A stretch of 64,000 bases of DNA, taken from positions 62,001-126,000 of the forward strand of contig JAKSDA010000065.1 in the NCBI GenBank assembly GCA_022360315.1, written 5' to 3'. The stretch comes from Pseudomonadota bacterium (GTDB taxonomy: Bacteria > Myxococcota_A > Polyangia > Haliangiales > Haliangiaceae). Under the pieces are notes generated by a model that was not told the DNA's origin, ran no database searches, and saw only the letters and a list, made by a program, of their open reading frames with translations. This document shows positions 26,470 through 34,630 of this stretch, in pieces; position 1 is the first letter of the stretch; each line of letters starts with the position of its first letter. The translations under genes and the position numbers were made by a program.

Positions 26470-27611
26470 TCTGTGACCTCGGCGTCGTCTGAGTTGTCGA
26501 TCTGTTCCGAAAGCAGCTGATTCCACACCTCTAACGCCAGGATATGAGAGGTTTTTTGCAGCGATCGAGCCAATCCTTCGAGTTCGCTTCTCTCCGCCTC
26601 GTCGAGGGTTTTTTTGTCGCGAAGTACCTGTAACCGGCGGAGCTGCTCCGTCGACGCCAGATCGATGTCAGTCTCTATCCCAAAGTGCGATGTCATGAGC
26701 TGTCCATATGGGGTACCGCGCAGTTCCGCACTGGAAATAGGGCGGTCGGGCCGGGTCAGATCCACGACCACTGCGTTTTCGACGCTACAGATGATCGCTG
26801 GTGAATGGGTGGCCACGACAAACTGCAGGTTGGGAAAGAGTCGGGTCAAGAATGGCAAGATGCGCTCCTGCAATGCAGGATGGAGGTGACCATCGGGTTC
26901 GTCGATGATGACAACACCGGACAGCTCGTCGGAGTCACGCGGCACGCCAGCAGCATCAGTACGCAGAATCAGCTCGGCGAGAATGCGCAAAATAGATGAT
27001 GCGCCAGCTGCCAGTTGTTGGAAATTGTAGGCCACTCCGCCCGGCTCGCGAAACTGCATATCAAATGTTTTGCGCAGAAACTCGTGCTTGAGACCTGCAA
27101 TACCCATGAGTTCCGCGAATCCGGCCTCGAACTCGTCAAACCAGGCCAGGATGCGCTGCGCTTCTTCCGGGGCGTCGTGTTGGGCCAGACGGGCCTGCAC
27201 TTGCTGGTTGACCAGGTATTGAAGAAATGCCACCGCTACTCCCCTGGTCGCGATCTCGTTGCGCAACTGCAGATTGGTGGGGCCACTCGGCTGCGACGAG
27301 TCGAGCAAACGGCCTGCAGCAAGATACGCTGCGACAAAGGAACCAGCCCTGTACTCGGCGGCTACATCCCCCGCTGTCCAATCAGTAAGGACACGAAAAC
27401 CGCGTTCTCTCCCTCCCATCACGGCTTCGTCCGGCTCTTGCTGAGCCGCGACCTCGAAGGCCAGTCGTTCGACAATGGTCGTCTTGCCGGCGCCATTTGG
27501 ACCGGTCAAGATCAGATGCACCACGCTCTGACCATCCGATGAGTCCAGATCGATCGAGAAGTCGGGCAGCTTGTAGTGCTCATGAACGTGAAGGCGCTGC
27601 AGGTAAGGCAT
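26466..27611 (-). CDS. AAA/SMC-like ATPase, Septu PtuA-like
   Basis: A 381-residue ABC/SMC-type ATPase of the AAA_21/OLD-like group. Walker A is LTGPNGAGKTTIVE (about residues 32-45). Walker B with catalytic Glu is GVVIIDEPDGHLHP (about 233), the usual DEP-hxLHP form of this family, and an ATHSP switch follows. A coiled-coil insert lies between. ATG at 27611 has GGAGG seven bases upstream. It is the first gene of the pair, coupled to the HNH gene by a 4-base overlap. It should sense or load the nuclease in antiviral defence. It is somewhat shorter than typical PtuA, so the precise Septu subtype is not settled. Confidence 0.85.
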   Translation of the reverse strand: MPYLQRLHVHEHYKLPDFSIDLDSSDGQSVVHLILTGPNGAGKTTIVERLAFEVAAQQEPDEAVMGGRERGFRVLTDWTAGDVAAEYRAGSFVAAYLAAGRLLDSSQPSGPTNLQLRNEIATRGVAVAFLQYLVNQQVQARLAQHDAPEEAQRILAWFDEFEAGFAELMGIAGLKHEFLRKTFDMQFREPGGVAYNFQQLAAGASSILRILAELILRTDAAGVPRDSDELSGVVIIDEPDGHLHPALQERILPFLTRLFPNLQFVVATHSPAIICSVENAVVVDLTRPDRPISSAELRGTPYGQLMTSHFGIETDIDLASTEQLRRLQVLRDKKTLDEAERSELEGLARSLQKTSHILALEVWNQLLSEQIDNSDDAEVTE

Positions 27612-28050
27612 CGATTCCTCCTTCGCCGGTCCTGTCTCGAGCTTACCTCGAAGCCATACAGGGTATTTCGGCCCCCGGACACAGGTAAATGCGCAAATCC
27701 GATAGCTGACGAAACGTTGGCCTGTATCGAAAGGACAGAGCCTCTGCGCAGAACAATATGTCTCGCTCGTACATATACTGTTTATCGGCCACTGAGGCCC
27801 GTGATTTCTATTACTCGTTTCTCACGCGTAGTTGTCCATGAACTCAACTGAGGCTAGACGGTAGCACTAGCCTGCATGATTCACCACGGCATCGTCGCGA
27901 GGTTGCGTGTGCCGATCAGGTCAGGCGCCGGGCAAAGCACCCAGGCGACGGTCTTTTCGATCGGTATCAGATGGAGCGAGGACCCCGAAATCGCCCATCA
28001 AAGTACTGGGAAGAACGCCGAGTAGACAAGAGAACAGTGATGCTTCGGGT
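27612..28050. other. 440-base intergenic region between defence pair and amidohydrolase
   Basis: It holds the promoter region of the ATPase gene and the downstream region of the amidohydrolase gene, both on the minus strand. No RNA gene, reverse transcriptase fragment or clear repeat was seen. Confidence 0.5.
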
Positions 28051-29163
28051 TCAGACCGTGAAACCATAGAGCGTCGCGCAGTTGTCGTGGACGATTTTCT
28101 GTTTGGTCTCTGCGGGCACGTTGGCAAAATCTCTGGCGATGATGTCTCTCGAATTGGGCCAGGTCGACGCCTGGTGCGGATAGTCACTCGACCACAGGAA
28201 GTTGTTGGCGCCGAGATGATCGAGAATCATCGTGCCGACCGGGTCGGTCATGAAGGTGGCGAAGACCTGCCGCTTGAAGTACTCGCTGGGCGCCATGGTG
28301 AGTTCGGTCGGGTGGGTGTAACGCATGCGGTGATAAAACTTATCGGCGCGCTGGAGAAAATACGCGATCCACCCGATATCGTTCTCGGCTGAGACCAGCT
28401 TGAGCCGGCTAAATCGCTCGAGAAGACCCGAGAACAGAATGTCGGTGAGAGAGCGCTGGATCTCGGCGAGAAGTCCCATACGACGCTGGTAGATCGTCAT
28501 ACTGTGGTCGGCTAGAAGTGCGCTCTCGCGGCGTCCGGTGATGATGTGCAAACTGATCGGCATGGCCAGATCCTCAGCCGCGGACCAGAAGCGATCGTAC
28601 TCGGCGGCAGCAAATGCCCGCCCGGCGGGCGGGGAAGACCAGACCATGGCGCCCTTTAGCCCTCGTTTGCGGCTGCGTTCCAGTTCCTTCACCGCGTTGT
28701 CCACATTCCACATCGAAATCAGCGCAAGGCCGGCAAAACGCTCGGGCGCATGGCTGACAAACTCGGCCAACCAGTCGTTGTAGACGCGAAAACAGGCTTC
28801 TTGCAGCGCAGCGTCCTCGAGCCAGAAAAGAGTGCAGCCCAGGCTGGTGTACAGAACTTCGCCGCTAACCCCGTCCATCTCCATGTCCTTGATCCGCTCG
28901 GCCGGGTCCCAGCCACCCTCGCGCGCAGCCTCGAATCCGGCTTTTTGATGCTCGACATACTCCTCGGGGGTTTTGCCGGCGGCATACAAGCTCGCACACG
29001 GAAACGGCGGCAGTTCGCTATTGCCGAAAAACCACGCCTCTTTGTCCTTTTCGAAGAAAACTCGTGGCGCCCGATCGCGGAATTTCTTGTCCAGTCGTTC
29101 GAGCCATAAGTCAGGCGGCTCGACCATATGCGAGTCTGCCGAAATAATCGTGTCGGTTGTCAT
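28051..29163 (-). CDS. Amidohydrolase family 2 (ACMSD-like) metal-dependent hydrolase
   Basis: A 370-residue TIM-barrel hydrolase of the amidohydrolase-2 family, which contains decarboxylases such as ACMSD as well as hydrolases. Metal-binding positions seen: D-S-H near residue 10 (SADSHMVEPPDLW), the central SLHIITG strand, and the C-terminal LWSSDYPHQASTWPNS block with the conserved Asp. ATG at 29163 overlaps the SDR stop by four bases, so the two are translationally coupled; the in-frame extension upstream lies inside the SDR gene and is a shadow. The substrate is unknown. The pairing with a short-chain dehydrogenase suggests a catabolic route for an aromatic or lipid-like compound. Confidence 0.87.
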   Translation of the reverse strand: MTTDTIISADSHMVEPPDLWLERLDKKFRDRAPRVFFEKDKEAWFFGNSELPPFPCASLYAAGKTPEEYVEHQKAGFEAAREGGWDPAERIKDMEMDGVSGEVLYTSLGCTLFWLEDAALQEACFRVYNDWLAEFVSHAPERFAGLALISMWNVDNAVKELERSRKRGLKGAMVWSSPPAGRAFAAAEYDRFWSAAEDLAMPISLHIITGRRESALLADHSMTIYQRRMGLLAEIQRSLTDILFSGLLERFSRLKLVSAENDIGWIAYFLQRADKFYHRMRYTHPTELTMAPSEYFKRQVFATFMTDPVGTMILDHLGANNFLWSSDYPHQASTWPNSRDIIARDFANVPAETKQKIVHDNCATLYGFTV

Positions 29164-29984
29164 ATTCCGGCTCCGCCAGTGACCTCGAGGGTATGACCGG
29201 TGATGTAAGCGGCCATGGGTGAGGCCAGCAGCAAGATACCGCCGGCGGCTTCCTCGGGAGTAGCCGGCCGGCCTAGCGGGATGCCCAGTTGTACCCGGTC
29301 GCGCAGCCTGCCCGGAATACCGAGGCTGACGTCGCTGCCCGACACATTGATCGCAACACCGCGCTCTTTGGGTTGAGTCAAACGGGTGTCGATGAGACCA
29401 AAGGCGACCGCATTGCAGCGGATGGCGAAACGACCCCACTCCTTGGCAACGGACTTGGTCAGTCCGACGATACCCAGCTTGCCCGTGGCGTAGTTTGCCT
29501 GCCCGATATTGCCGTGTAATCCGGACGTCGAGGATACATTGATGATGCAACGCGGCTCGCGAATCTCACCATTGGCGTCGAGTTCGGCCCTGGCCGGGTC
29601 GCGCATGTACGGTGCGACCGCCCGTATCATGCGAAACGGCGCAGTGGCGTGTACATCCACGATGCGCTGCCACTGCTCGTCACTCATCTTGTGCAGCATA
29701 CCGTCCCAGGTGAAGCCGGCGTTGTTGACCAGTACATTGATCTTGCCAAAGGCTTCCACCGCGCCTTGCATGATCGCGGCTGGAAACCCGGGGTCGGTCA
29801 CGTCCCCGGCAATGGCCTGCGCGCGACCCCCAGCCGATGCGATCTGATCGGCGACGTCTCGCGCTGGCTCTTCATCGAGATCGTTGACCACGACGCTGGC
29901 TCCATGCTGGGCAAAAAGCCGGGCAGCAGCCGCTCCGATTCCGCGTCCAGCGCCCGTGATGACGACGACTTGGTTCTCAAACAT
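29160..29984 (-). CDS. Short-chain dehydrogenase/reductase, FabG-like
   Basis: A NAD(P)-dependent oxidoreductase of 274 residues. It has the cofactor-binding TGAGRGIG at residues 10-17, DVT, NNAG near 90, the catalytic Ser in INVSSTSG and the YxxxK pair (YATGK), and the C-terminal EVTGGAGI. Compared with FabG there is an insert after the third strand and another around IDTRLTQPKERG, seen in the (3R)-hydroxyacyl dehydrogenase-like SDRs of eukaryotic multifunctional enzyme type 2. It could act on hydroxyacyl-CoA substrates. First gene of a two-gene operon with the amidohydrolase. The upstream 300 bases contain hairpin repeats. Confidence 0.9.
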   Translation of the reverse strand: MFENQVVVITGAGRGIGAAAARLFAQHGASVVVNDLDEEPARDVADQIASAGGRAQAIAGDVTDPGFPAAIMQGAVEAFGKINVLVNNAGFTWDGMLHKMSDEQWQRIVDVHATAPFRMIRAVAPYMRDPARAELDANGEIREPRCIINVSSTSGLHGNIGQANYATGKLGIVGLTKSVAKEWGRFAIRCNAVAFGLIDTRLTQPKERGVAINVSGSDVSLGIPGRLRDRVQLGIPLGRPATPEEAAGGILLLASPMAAYITGHTLEVTGGAGI

Positions 29985-30287
29985 GGCACCCAGTGGACGA
30001 TAGACTCACAGTCGTGACAAGAGTTTTGAGCACCAAGACCGGATCATGGGCGCTGGCCCAGACCTGGACGCCGCAGCCATAAGGCAAATGGTGTGTTTGA
30101 TAATGCGGGCTAGCAGCATTCGGGAAAAAACGTTTTCCCGAATCTGCGCGCGCCCCGGCCGAGAGCGGCGAGCGGCCGATTTCGGGCACCTGGGGCGCCC
30201 GGCGGGAGTCCGCCGGAGGGCTTTGCCCAACAATGGTAGCAGAGTTCGGGATTTTTCCCGAACTCTGCTAGAGGGGGCTAGCGGGGG
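29985..30287. other. Intergenic region with paired hairpins
   Basis: The 303 bases between the SDR start and the ketoacyl synthase stop (both minus strand) are almost filled by the hairpin element at 30118-30270. No gene was found. Confidence 0.6.
30118..30270 (-). repeat. Paired hairpin element (copy E2), possible terminator
   Basis: At 30237-30270 lies a perfect 15-bp stem with a 4-base loop. At 30118-30143 lies an 11-bp stem built on the same TTCGGGAA/TTCCCGAA core. Between them is a GC-rich stretch with GGGC-TTT-GCCC (30218-30228) and a GGCGG/CCGCC palindrome around GGAGTCC (30199-30216), both resembling the centre of the 10541-10709 element. The first stem is 17 bases after the ketoacyl synthase stop, so it may act as its terminator; there is no U-run. 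Confidence 0.7.
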
Positions 30288-31343
30288 CTAGAGGCGAAAA
30301 ATGGCCGAGCCCCAGGTGAACCCTGAGCCAAACACGGTCGCGAGGATCATGTCGCCTTTCTTCGCCCTGCCCTCTTTGTACCAATGGTCGATCGTGAGCG
30401 GTACGGTGGCAGCCGTCGTGTTGCCGTAGAACTCGATCGTGTTGAGCACCTTGTGGTCGGGGATCTCGGCCACTTCGGCCACTTTCTGGTTGATGCGCAA
30501 ATTGGCCTGGTGCGGCACGAACCAGTCAATATCGTTCCAGTTCATACCGGTTTCTTTCAGAGCGGTGTTGGTCGATATGACCATGTTGCGCACAGCCTGC
30601 AAAAATACGCGTTTCCCGTGCATCTGCGGGTACTTGTCGATGTTTTGCTCGGGATCGCTGGCGTCGTAGTTGAAGTACGGCGCCCGGCGGGTCTCGAATA
30701 ACTTGAGGTAGAGTTCCCAGGCGCCCGCGCCGTCGGCTTGACATCGAGTGTATATGACCCCGTCGCGCTCGTCGCCGGTGTCCTTCGGGCCCAGCAAAAA
30801 CGCGCCGGCGCCGTCGCCAAATATGACAGTCACATCCCGCCCACGAGTGGCAAACTCCAGCGAGTGACTCTGCAACTCGCTGCCGACCAGCAGGACACGC
30901 TTGTACATACCGGTGCGAATGAACGCATCCGCCATCTGCAGTCCATAGACAAAGCCACTGCACTGCTGCCGGATGTCATAGCAGGCGCACTCGTGCTGGT
31001 TGATACCCAACTTGTGCTGCAAGAGCACTCCCGAACCCGGAAACATAACATCGGGCGATAGAGTCGCATAAATGATGCAGTCGACCTCGCTCGGTGCAAC
31101 GTCCGCATTGCCAAGCGCACTAGTCGCCGCCTTCGCAGCGAGATCGCTGTTGGCCACAGATTCATCGCTGGGCACATAACGGCGGGCTCGAATCCCTGTG
31201 CGCGCCTGGATCCAATCATCGTTCGTGTCGATCTGCTGCTGCTCACAGACCTCATGCTTCTCGTTGAGAAAGCGCAGTTCGTCGTTGTTTATCTCTCGCT
31301 CGGGGACGTAGGAACCTATGCCGAGGACCTGGGTGCGGATCAT
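30288..31343 (-). CDS. 3-oxoacyl-ACP synthase III family protein (FabH-like)
   Basis: A thiolase-fold condensing enzyme of 351 residues that joins an acyl-CoA to malonyl-ACP or a related nucleophile. The Cys-His-Asn triad is intact: C128 (DIRQQCSGFVYG), H278 (VPHQANLRI) and N308 (FYGNTTAA). The N-terminal region is longer than in housekeeping FabH, with an insert near residues 25-40, and the sequence is closer to the FabH paralogues found in secondary or special lipid metabolism than to E. coli FabH. ATG at 31343 has AAGGAG seven bases upstream. It is transcribed away from the FtsE-like gene. A possible operator lies at 31409-31441. The product chain is unknown. Confidence 0.92.
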   Translation of the reverse strand: MIRTQVLGIGSYVPEREINNDELRFLNEKHEVCEQQQIDTNDDWIQARTGIRARRYVPSDESVANSDLAAKAATSALGNADVAPSEVDCIIYATLSPDVMFPGSGVLLQHKLGINQHECACYDIRQQCSGFVYGLQMADAFIRTGMYKRVLLVGSELQSHSLEFATRGRDVTVIFGDGAGAFLLGPKDTGDERDGVIYTRCQADGAGAWELYLKLFETRRAPYFNYDASDPEQNIDKYPQMHGKRVFLQAVRNMVISTNTALKETGMNWNDIDWFVPHQANLRINQKVAEVAEIPDHKVLNTIEFYGNTTAATVPLTIDHWYKEGRAKKGDMILATVFGSGFTWGSAIFRL

Positions 31344-31659
31344 GGGATCTCCTTGGATGCCGGACTTGAGCGTAGCCTTATACCACTTTGGTCCACTTGT
31401 GCAGCGTTTTGTAAGTTATCGAAATCAGAATAATTTTACAAGTAGGACGAAACCCTGTATGTCGTTGGCCTCAGCCTGGTTACACCCAGCTCTGGTTGTG
31501 TTACGAAATAGCCGCCATGGCGGCGAGCGTTCGACATAGCCGGCTGCCCAGGCATCTGTATGTGCCGCTACAAACAGCCAGTGCGTGTCGGTGGCGATGG
31601 CAGGGCTTTTTCTGCCATTTTTTTGCCCCCGTGCTGCGTCAGGCGTAGGACTGATCCCG
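31344..31659. other. Divergent promoter region (FabH-like gene / FtsE-like gene)
   Basis: The 316 bases are non-coding and should contain the promoters for both directions. A TATAAG on the minus strand near 31376 could be a -10 box of the FabH-like gene, but the -35 position is poor. The inverted repeat at 31409-31441 is the most distinct site. Confidence 0.45.
31409..31441. promoter_or_regulatory. Imperfect inverted repeat, candidate operator
   Basis: TTGTAA-G-TTAT on the left is mirrored by ATAA-TT-TTACAA on the right over 33 bases in an AT-rich island between divergent genes, 66 bases upstream of the FabH-like start. The size and symmetry suit a dimeric repressor. The regulator is unknown. 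Confidence 0.35.
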
Positions 31660-32532
31660 ATGATCGAGCTGCGTCGTGTCTGCATGCACCGTCCGGGCGA
31701 GCCGAACCAGGCCGTCCTCGATGGAGTTGATCTGGCGGTCGGGCCGGGCCAAGTCGCACTGCTCTCTGGCCCGACTGGTGCAGGCAAAAGCACGCTACTC
31801 GGTCTGCTATATGCTGCGCAATTGGCCGATTCTGGCACGGTTTCGGTGTTCGGTCGCGATGTGGCTCGCCTGCGTCGGTCGTCGATCGCCCTGCTCAGAC
31901 AATGCATCGGAGTGGTGCGGCAACCGCCCATGCTGCTCGAAGACCGCTCAGCTCTGGCCAATGTGGCGCTGCCTCTCGAGATCCGCGGCGAGGCCAGGGG
32001 CACGGTGAAGGAGCGGGCCATGAATGCGCTCGAACAGGTGGGCCTCGCGGAGCATGCCGACACCAATGTCGGCAGATTTTCGATCGGGCAGAAACAGTGG
32101 ATCGCTGTAGCGCGAGCCCTGGTCGGCGAGCCATACCTGGTTGTCGCCGACCAGCCATCCACGTATTTCGATGCAACCCATTGTGACCGTTTTGTCGAGA
32201 TTTTGATAACCCTGCAGCGTCGTGGTACTGCTGCTGTCGTGGCTACCAACGACTACAGATTACTCCACGCTGGCGTCGAACACGGCTGGAGTCACCTGGA
32301 ACTCAAAGCCGGGGCAGTCGAGGTGATCGCCGATGGCGAAAAAGAACTTCGAGCGCCCAGCAACGATGCTGCGAGCTCGGCGGGCGACCATTGCGAGTCC
32401 AGCGATTCAGACGAATACGATTTAGATGATTACGATTCGATCGATATCTTCATTGAAGATAGTAATGAGATTTCTCCTCACAACATTATTTCTTCTCCTA
32501 TTTATAGCCATGCAGAAGGTGCTGTGGAATGA
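31660..32532 (+). CDS. ftsE: FtsE-like ABC ATPase with substituted catalytic residues
   Basis: ATP-binding partner of FtsX, 290 residues. Walker A is intact (GPTGAGKST, residues 37-45) and the Q-loop Gln is at 88. However, the signature reads FSIGQKQ, Walker B ends ADQP with Gln165 where FtsE has the catalytic Glu (ADEPT), and the switch His of ATHD is Asn (VATND). ATP binding is therefore likely, but hydrolysis should be slow or absent. A C-terminal tail of about 60 residues is very acidic (Asp/Glu/Ser/Tyr), absent from usual FtsE (about 220 residues). ATG at 31660 follows GGA by nine bases. It is coupled by ATGA to the next small gene and followed by ftsX and an EnvC-like gene, which supports the FtsE identity. 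Confidence 0.85.
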   Translation: MIELRRVCMHRPGEPNQAVLDGVDLAVGPGQVALLSGPTGAGKSTLLGLLYAAQLADSGTVSVFGRDVARLRRSSIALLRQCIGVVRQPPMLLEDRSALANVALPLEIRGEARGTVKERAMNALEQVGLAEHADTNVGRFSIGQKQWIAVARALVGEPYLVVADQPSTYFDATHCDRFVEILITLQRRGTAAVVATNDYRLLHAGVEHGWSHLELKAGAVEVIADGEKELRAPSNDAASSAGDHCESSDSDEYDLDDYDSIDIFIEDSNEISPHNIISSPIYSHAEGAVE

Positions 32533-32732
32533 AGACACTTCGACGACTTGTCCGCAAACGTACTGAGGCACCCAGGCGCAAACGGCGGGACAGGACACAT
32601 GGGTCCGACATCCAGCCGGTAATGAATACGTTGCGCGACGACTTGCCCAGCGAGGTGATCGAACTGGGCAACGGGCCTTTTGAAGCTGCATTTCCCGAAA
32701 TCGCTGCGCGTTTAGCCGTGCGGCGCCGATAA
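32529..32732 (+). CDS. Small basic protein of unknown function in the ftsEX operon
   Basis: A 67-residue protein. Its ATG overlaps the FtsE-like stop (ATGA at 32529-32532), and the next gene, ftsX, starts 19 bases after its stop, so it is translated in line with the operon. The first 25 residues are rich in Arg and Lys, opposite in charge to the acidic FtsE-like tail; the rest (LPSEVIELGNGPFEAAFPEI) looks like a short folded or amphipathic segment. No membrane segment. I know of no ftsEX operon member like it. It could bind the acidic tail of the ATPase, which is inference. Confidence 0.65.
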   Translation: MKTLRRLVRKRTEAPRRKRRDRTHGSDIQPVMNTLRDDLPSEVIELGNGPFEAAFPEIAARLAVRRR

Positions 32733-32751
32733 CACGGAGTGAGAGGATGCG

Positions 32752-33663
32752 ATGCGCACAATGCGCGGGTTGAACTCCGCAATTGTTAGGGCGCTGACCG
32801 CCATGCGTCGCGCCCCGGGCGATACAGTATGGATCGTTCTTGCGATCGCGTTCGCATTTCTTCTTGTCGGGCTCGTGCATCTGGCCGGTCGCAATCTACA
32901 AGGGATGACCGGCCAATTTGGCGGGGCCCAGATGATCGCGTATCTCGACGACGGCATCCCGGCCGGACGAGCAGAGGAGATCGCAGCAGCGTTGGCTCGA
33001 CTGCCCGCAGTGGAACAGCTGACCTACGTCGATAAACAGGCTGCGTTCGACCGCCTGCGCGACACTCTCGGCCAGGGGAGTCGTCAAGATGACCTGGTTG
33101 GCGAGCTCGAAGTGGGCGTGGTACCCGCGTCGATCGAGCTCACCTTCGCTGCCGGGATCCGCGACGTTGCGGCGGTTCATCCCCTGATCGAGCGACTCGA
33201 GGCCACTCGCGGGATCCACAGCCTCGAGTTCACCGGCGAATGGGTCGACCGGCTCGCCGCCTTGCACTCCGGGGTGCGCCGGGCGGGCTGGCTCTTGCTC
33301 GCCATCGTAGGCCTCGGTTGTGTGTACTTCGTGGCCATGGCTATTGGCTCGCGTGTGCGCTCTCGCCGCCGCGAGGCCGAGATCTCCACCCTGTGCGGCG
33401 CATCGCGAATGTTTATCCGTCTTCCGCTGCTGATCGAGGGCATCGTGCAGGGCGTCGCCGGGGCCGCTCTCGCCATGGTCGGATTGTGGCTTCTCTACCG
33501 GTTCAGTGCCCCTCGCGTGGCCGACACCCTCGCGCGAGCATTTGATGAGGCGCCGGCATTGGTATTCTTGCCGCCGGAGCACATGGCTTGCCTGGCCGCC
33601 TGCGGCGCGCTGCTCGGCCTCTTTGGCGCCCTGCTGGCGGTACGGCATCATGAAATGGCGTGA
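32752..33663 (+). CDS. ftsX: Cell division protein FtsX-like permease
   Basis: Inner-membrane protein of 303 residues that relays the FtsE state to periplasmic peptidoglycan hydrolase activators. It has a cytoplasmic start, a first membrane helix at about residues 23-45, a periplasmic domain of about 130 residues, then three more helices (about 180-200, 228-252 and 275-298). The conserved FtsX loop LCGASRMFIRLPLLIEGIVQG between helices 2 and 3 matches the family LGAS..FIR.P...EG..QG motif that contacts FtsE. Its ATG at 32752 follows GAGAGG by five bases. The full FtsX layout is present although its ATPase partner looks catalytically altered. Confidence 0.93.
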   Translation: MRTMRGLNSAIVRALTAMRRAPGDTVWIVLAIAFAFLLVGLVHLAGRNLQGMTGQFGGAQMIAYLDDGIPAGRAEEIAAALARLPAVEQLTYVDKQAAFDRLRDTLGQGSRQDDLVGELEVGVVPASIELTFAAGIRDVAAVHPLIERLEATRGIHSLEFTGEWVDRLAALHSGVRRAGWLLLAIVGLGCVYFVAMAIGSRVRSRRREAEISTLCGASRMFIRLPLLIEGIVQGVAGAALAMVGLWLLYRFSAPRVADTLARAFDEAPALVFLPPEHMACLAACGALLGLFGALLAVRHHEMA

Positions 33664-33667
33664 ATAG

Positions 33668-34630
33668 ATGAAATACCCAGGGTCATCCGCGTACGCCGCG
33701 TTCGGCTTCACGTGGGCGGCGGTCTTGCCGGGCATTTTCCTCATGGGTGGTTGGGCGCTCGACGCCACCGGGGCCCCGGCGAATACCCCCCGGCAACAGA
33801 GCAACGCGCATCCCGCAGTCGACCGAACTCGGCTCGACGCCAAGAAATCGGCATCTGCCAGAGAATCGGCGGCTACAGAGACAAAGACGAGGGTTGGCGG
33901 CGGCAGCCCGCTGGCCGACCAGGTCGAGACCTGGCTCGACGACCAGTTGCATACTCTCGACAAGACGCGTGATCTCCTGATAGCGAGGCAACAGAGCCGG
34001 CGGAACGACCTTCAGCGTCGTGTGCGCGGGGCCTACAAACAGTTGCGATCCGGTGTAAAGTCACTTTGGTTCGATCCCGAGCAACGGAGCCAGATCGCAG
34101 CCCGCGTTTCGGCTGTTCGTCGCGTGCTGGCGCGAGATCTCGCCGAACTGGCTCTACTGGACGACGAGATGAGTGCAGTGAGCTCGTCCCGGCAACAAAT
34201 CGCGGCCGAGCGCAATCGGGCCCGTCAGCTCAATGTACCAGAGCCCGGCTCGCTTCGCTTGCCCGTGGCTTGGAGCCGCGTCGTCGAACCATTCGGAGTG
34301 TACCGGCACGCCCGGAGTCGGGCCCGCCTGAGTCGCCGCGGCATCTGGTTATCCAGCCGGCCGGGCCGCAACGCGCGGGCCGTGGCTGCGGGCGAGGTGC
34401 TTTACGTGGGGCTCGCCCGCGGACTGGGTCATGTCGCCATCATCGATCACGGCGACTACACCTCGATACTGGGCACACTGACCAAACTCCAGGTCTCCCG
34501 GGGAGAGAGCGTCGAAACAGGTGACCTTGTCGGCGAAAGCATGGGCGACCGCGTATATCTCGAAATCCGTCTCGACATCGGTCCCGGTGGTTTTCCTGTC
34601 GATCCCCAATCGCTCATCGCGTGGCCATAG
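33668..34630 (+). CDS. envC: EnvC-like murein hydrolase activator with degenerate LytM domain
   Basis: A 320-residue periplasmic factor, starting four bases after ftsX. The N-terminus has a hydrophobic export segment (about residues 10-36), then a coiled-coil region rich in Arg/Gln/Leu (about 80-190), then a C-terminal LytM/M23-like beta domain (about 200-320). The zinc ligands of active M23 peptidases are missing: the HxH strand reads YTSILGTL and the strand usually LHFEIR is VYLEIRLD. This is like E. coli EnvC, which activates amidases rather than cutting murein itself. It is shorter in the coiled coil than EnvC (419 residues). Order ftsE-ftsX-envC supports the role. Confidence 0.88.
   Translation: MKYPGSSAYAAFGFTWAAVLPGIFLMGGWALDATGAPANTPRQQSNAHPAVDRTRLDAKKSASARESAATETKTRVGGGSPLADQVETWLDDQLHTLDKTRDLLIARQQSRRNDLQRRVRGAYKQLRSGVKSLWFDPEQRSQIAARVSAVRRVLARDLAELALLDDEMSAVSSSRQQIAAERNRARQLNVPEPGSLRLPVAWSRVVEPFGVYRHARSRARLSRRGIWLSSRPGRNARAVAAGEVLYVGLARGLGHVAIIDHGDYTSILGTLTKLQVSRGESVETGDLVGESMGDRVYLEIRLDIGPGGFPVDPQSLIAWP

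Noticed and set aside
25768..28050. Retron with ATPase/HNH effectors
   Set aside because: No reverse transcriptase frame and no msr/msd-like structured segment were seen next to the pair within the window.
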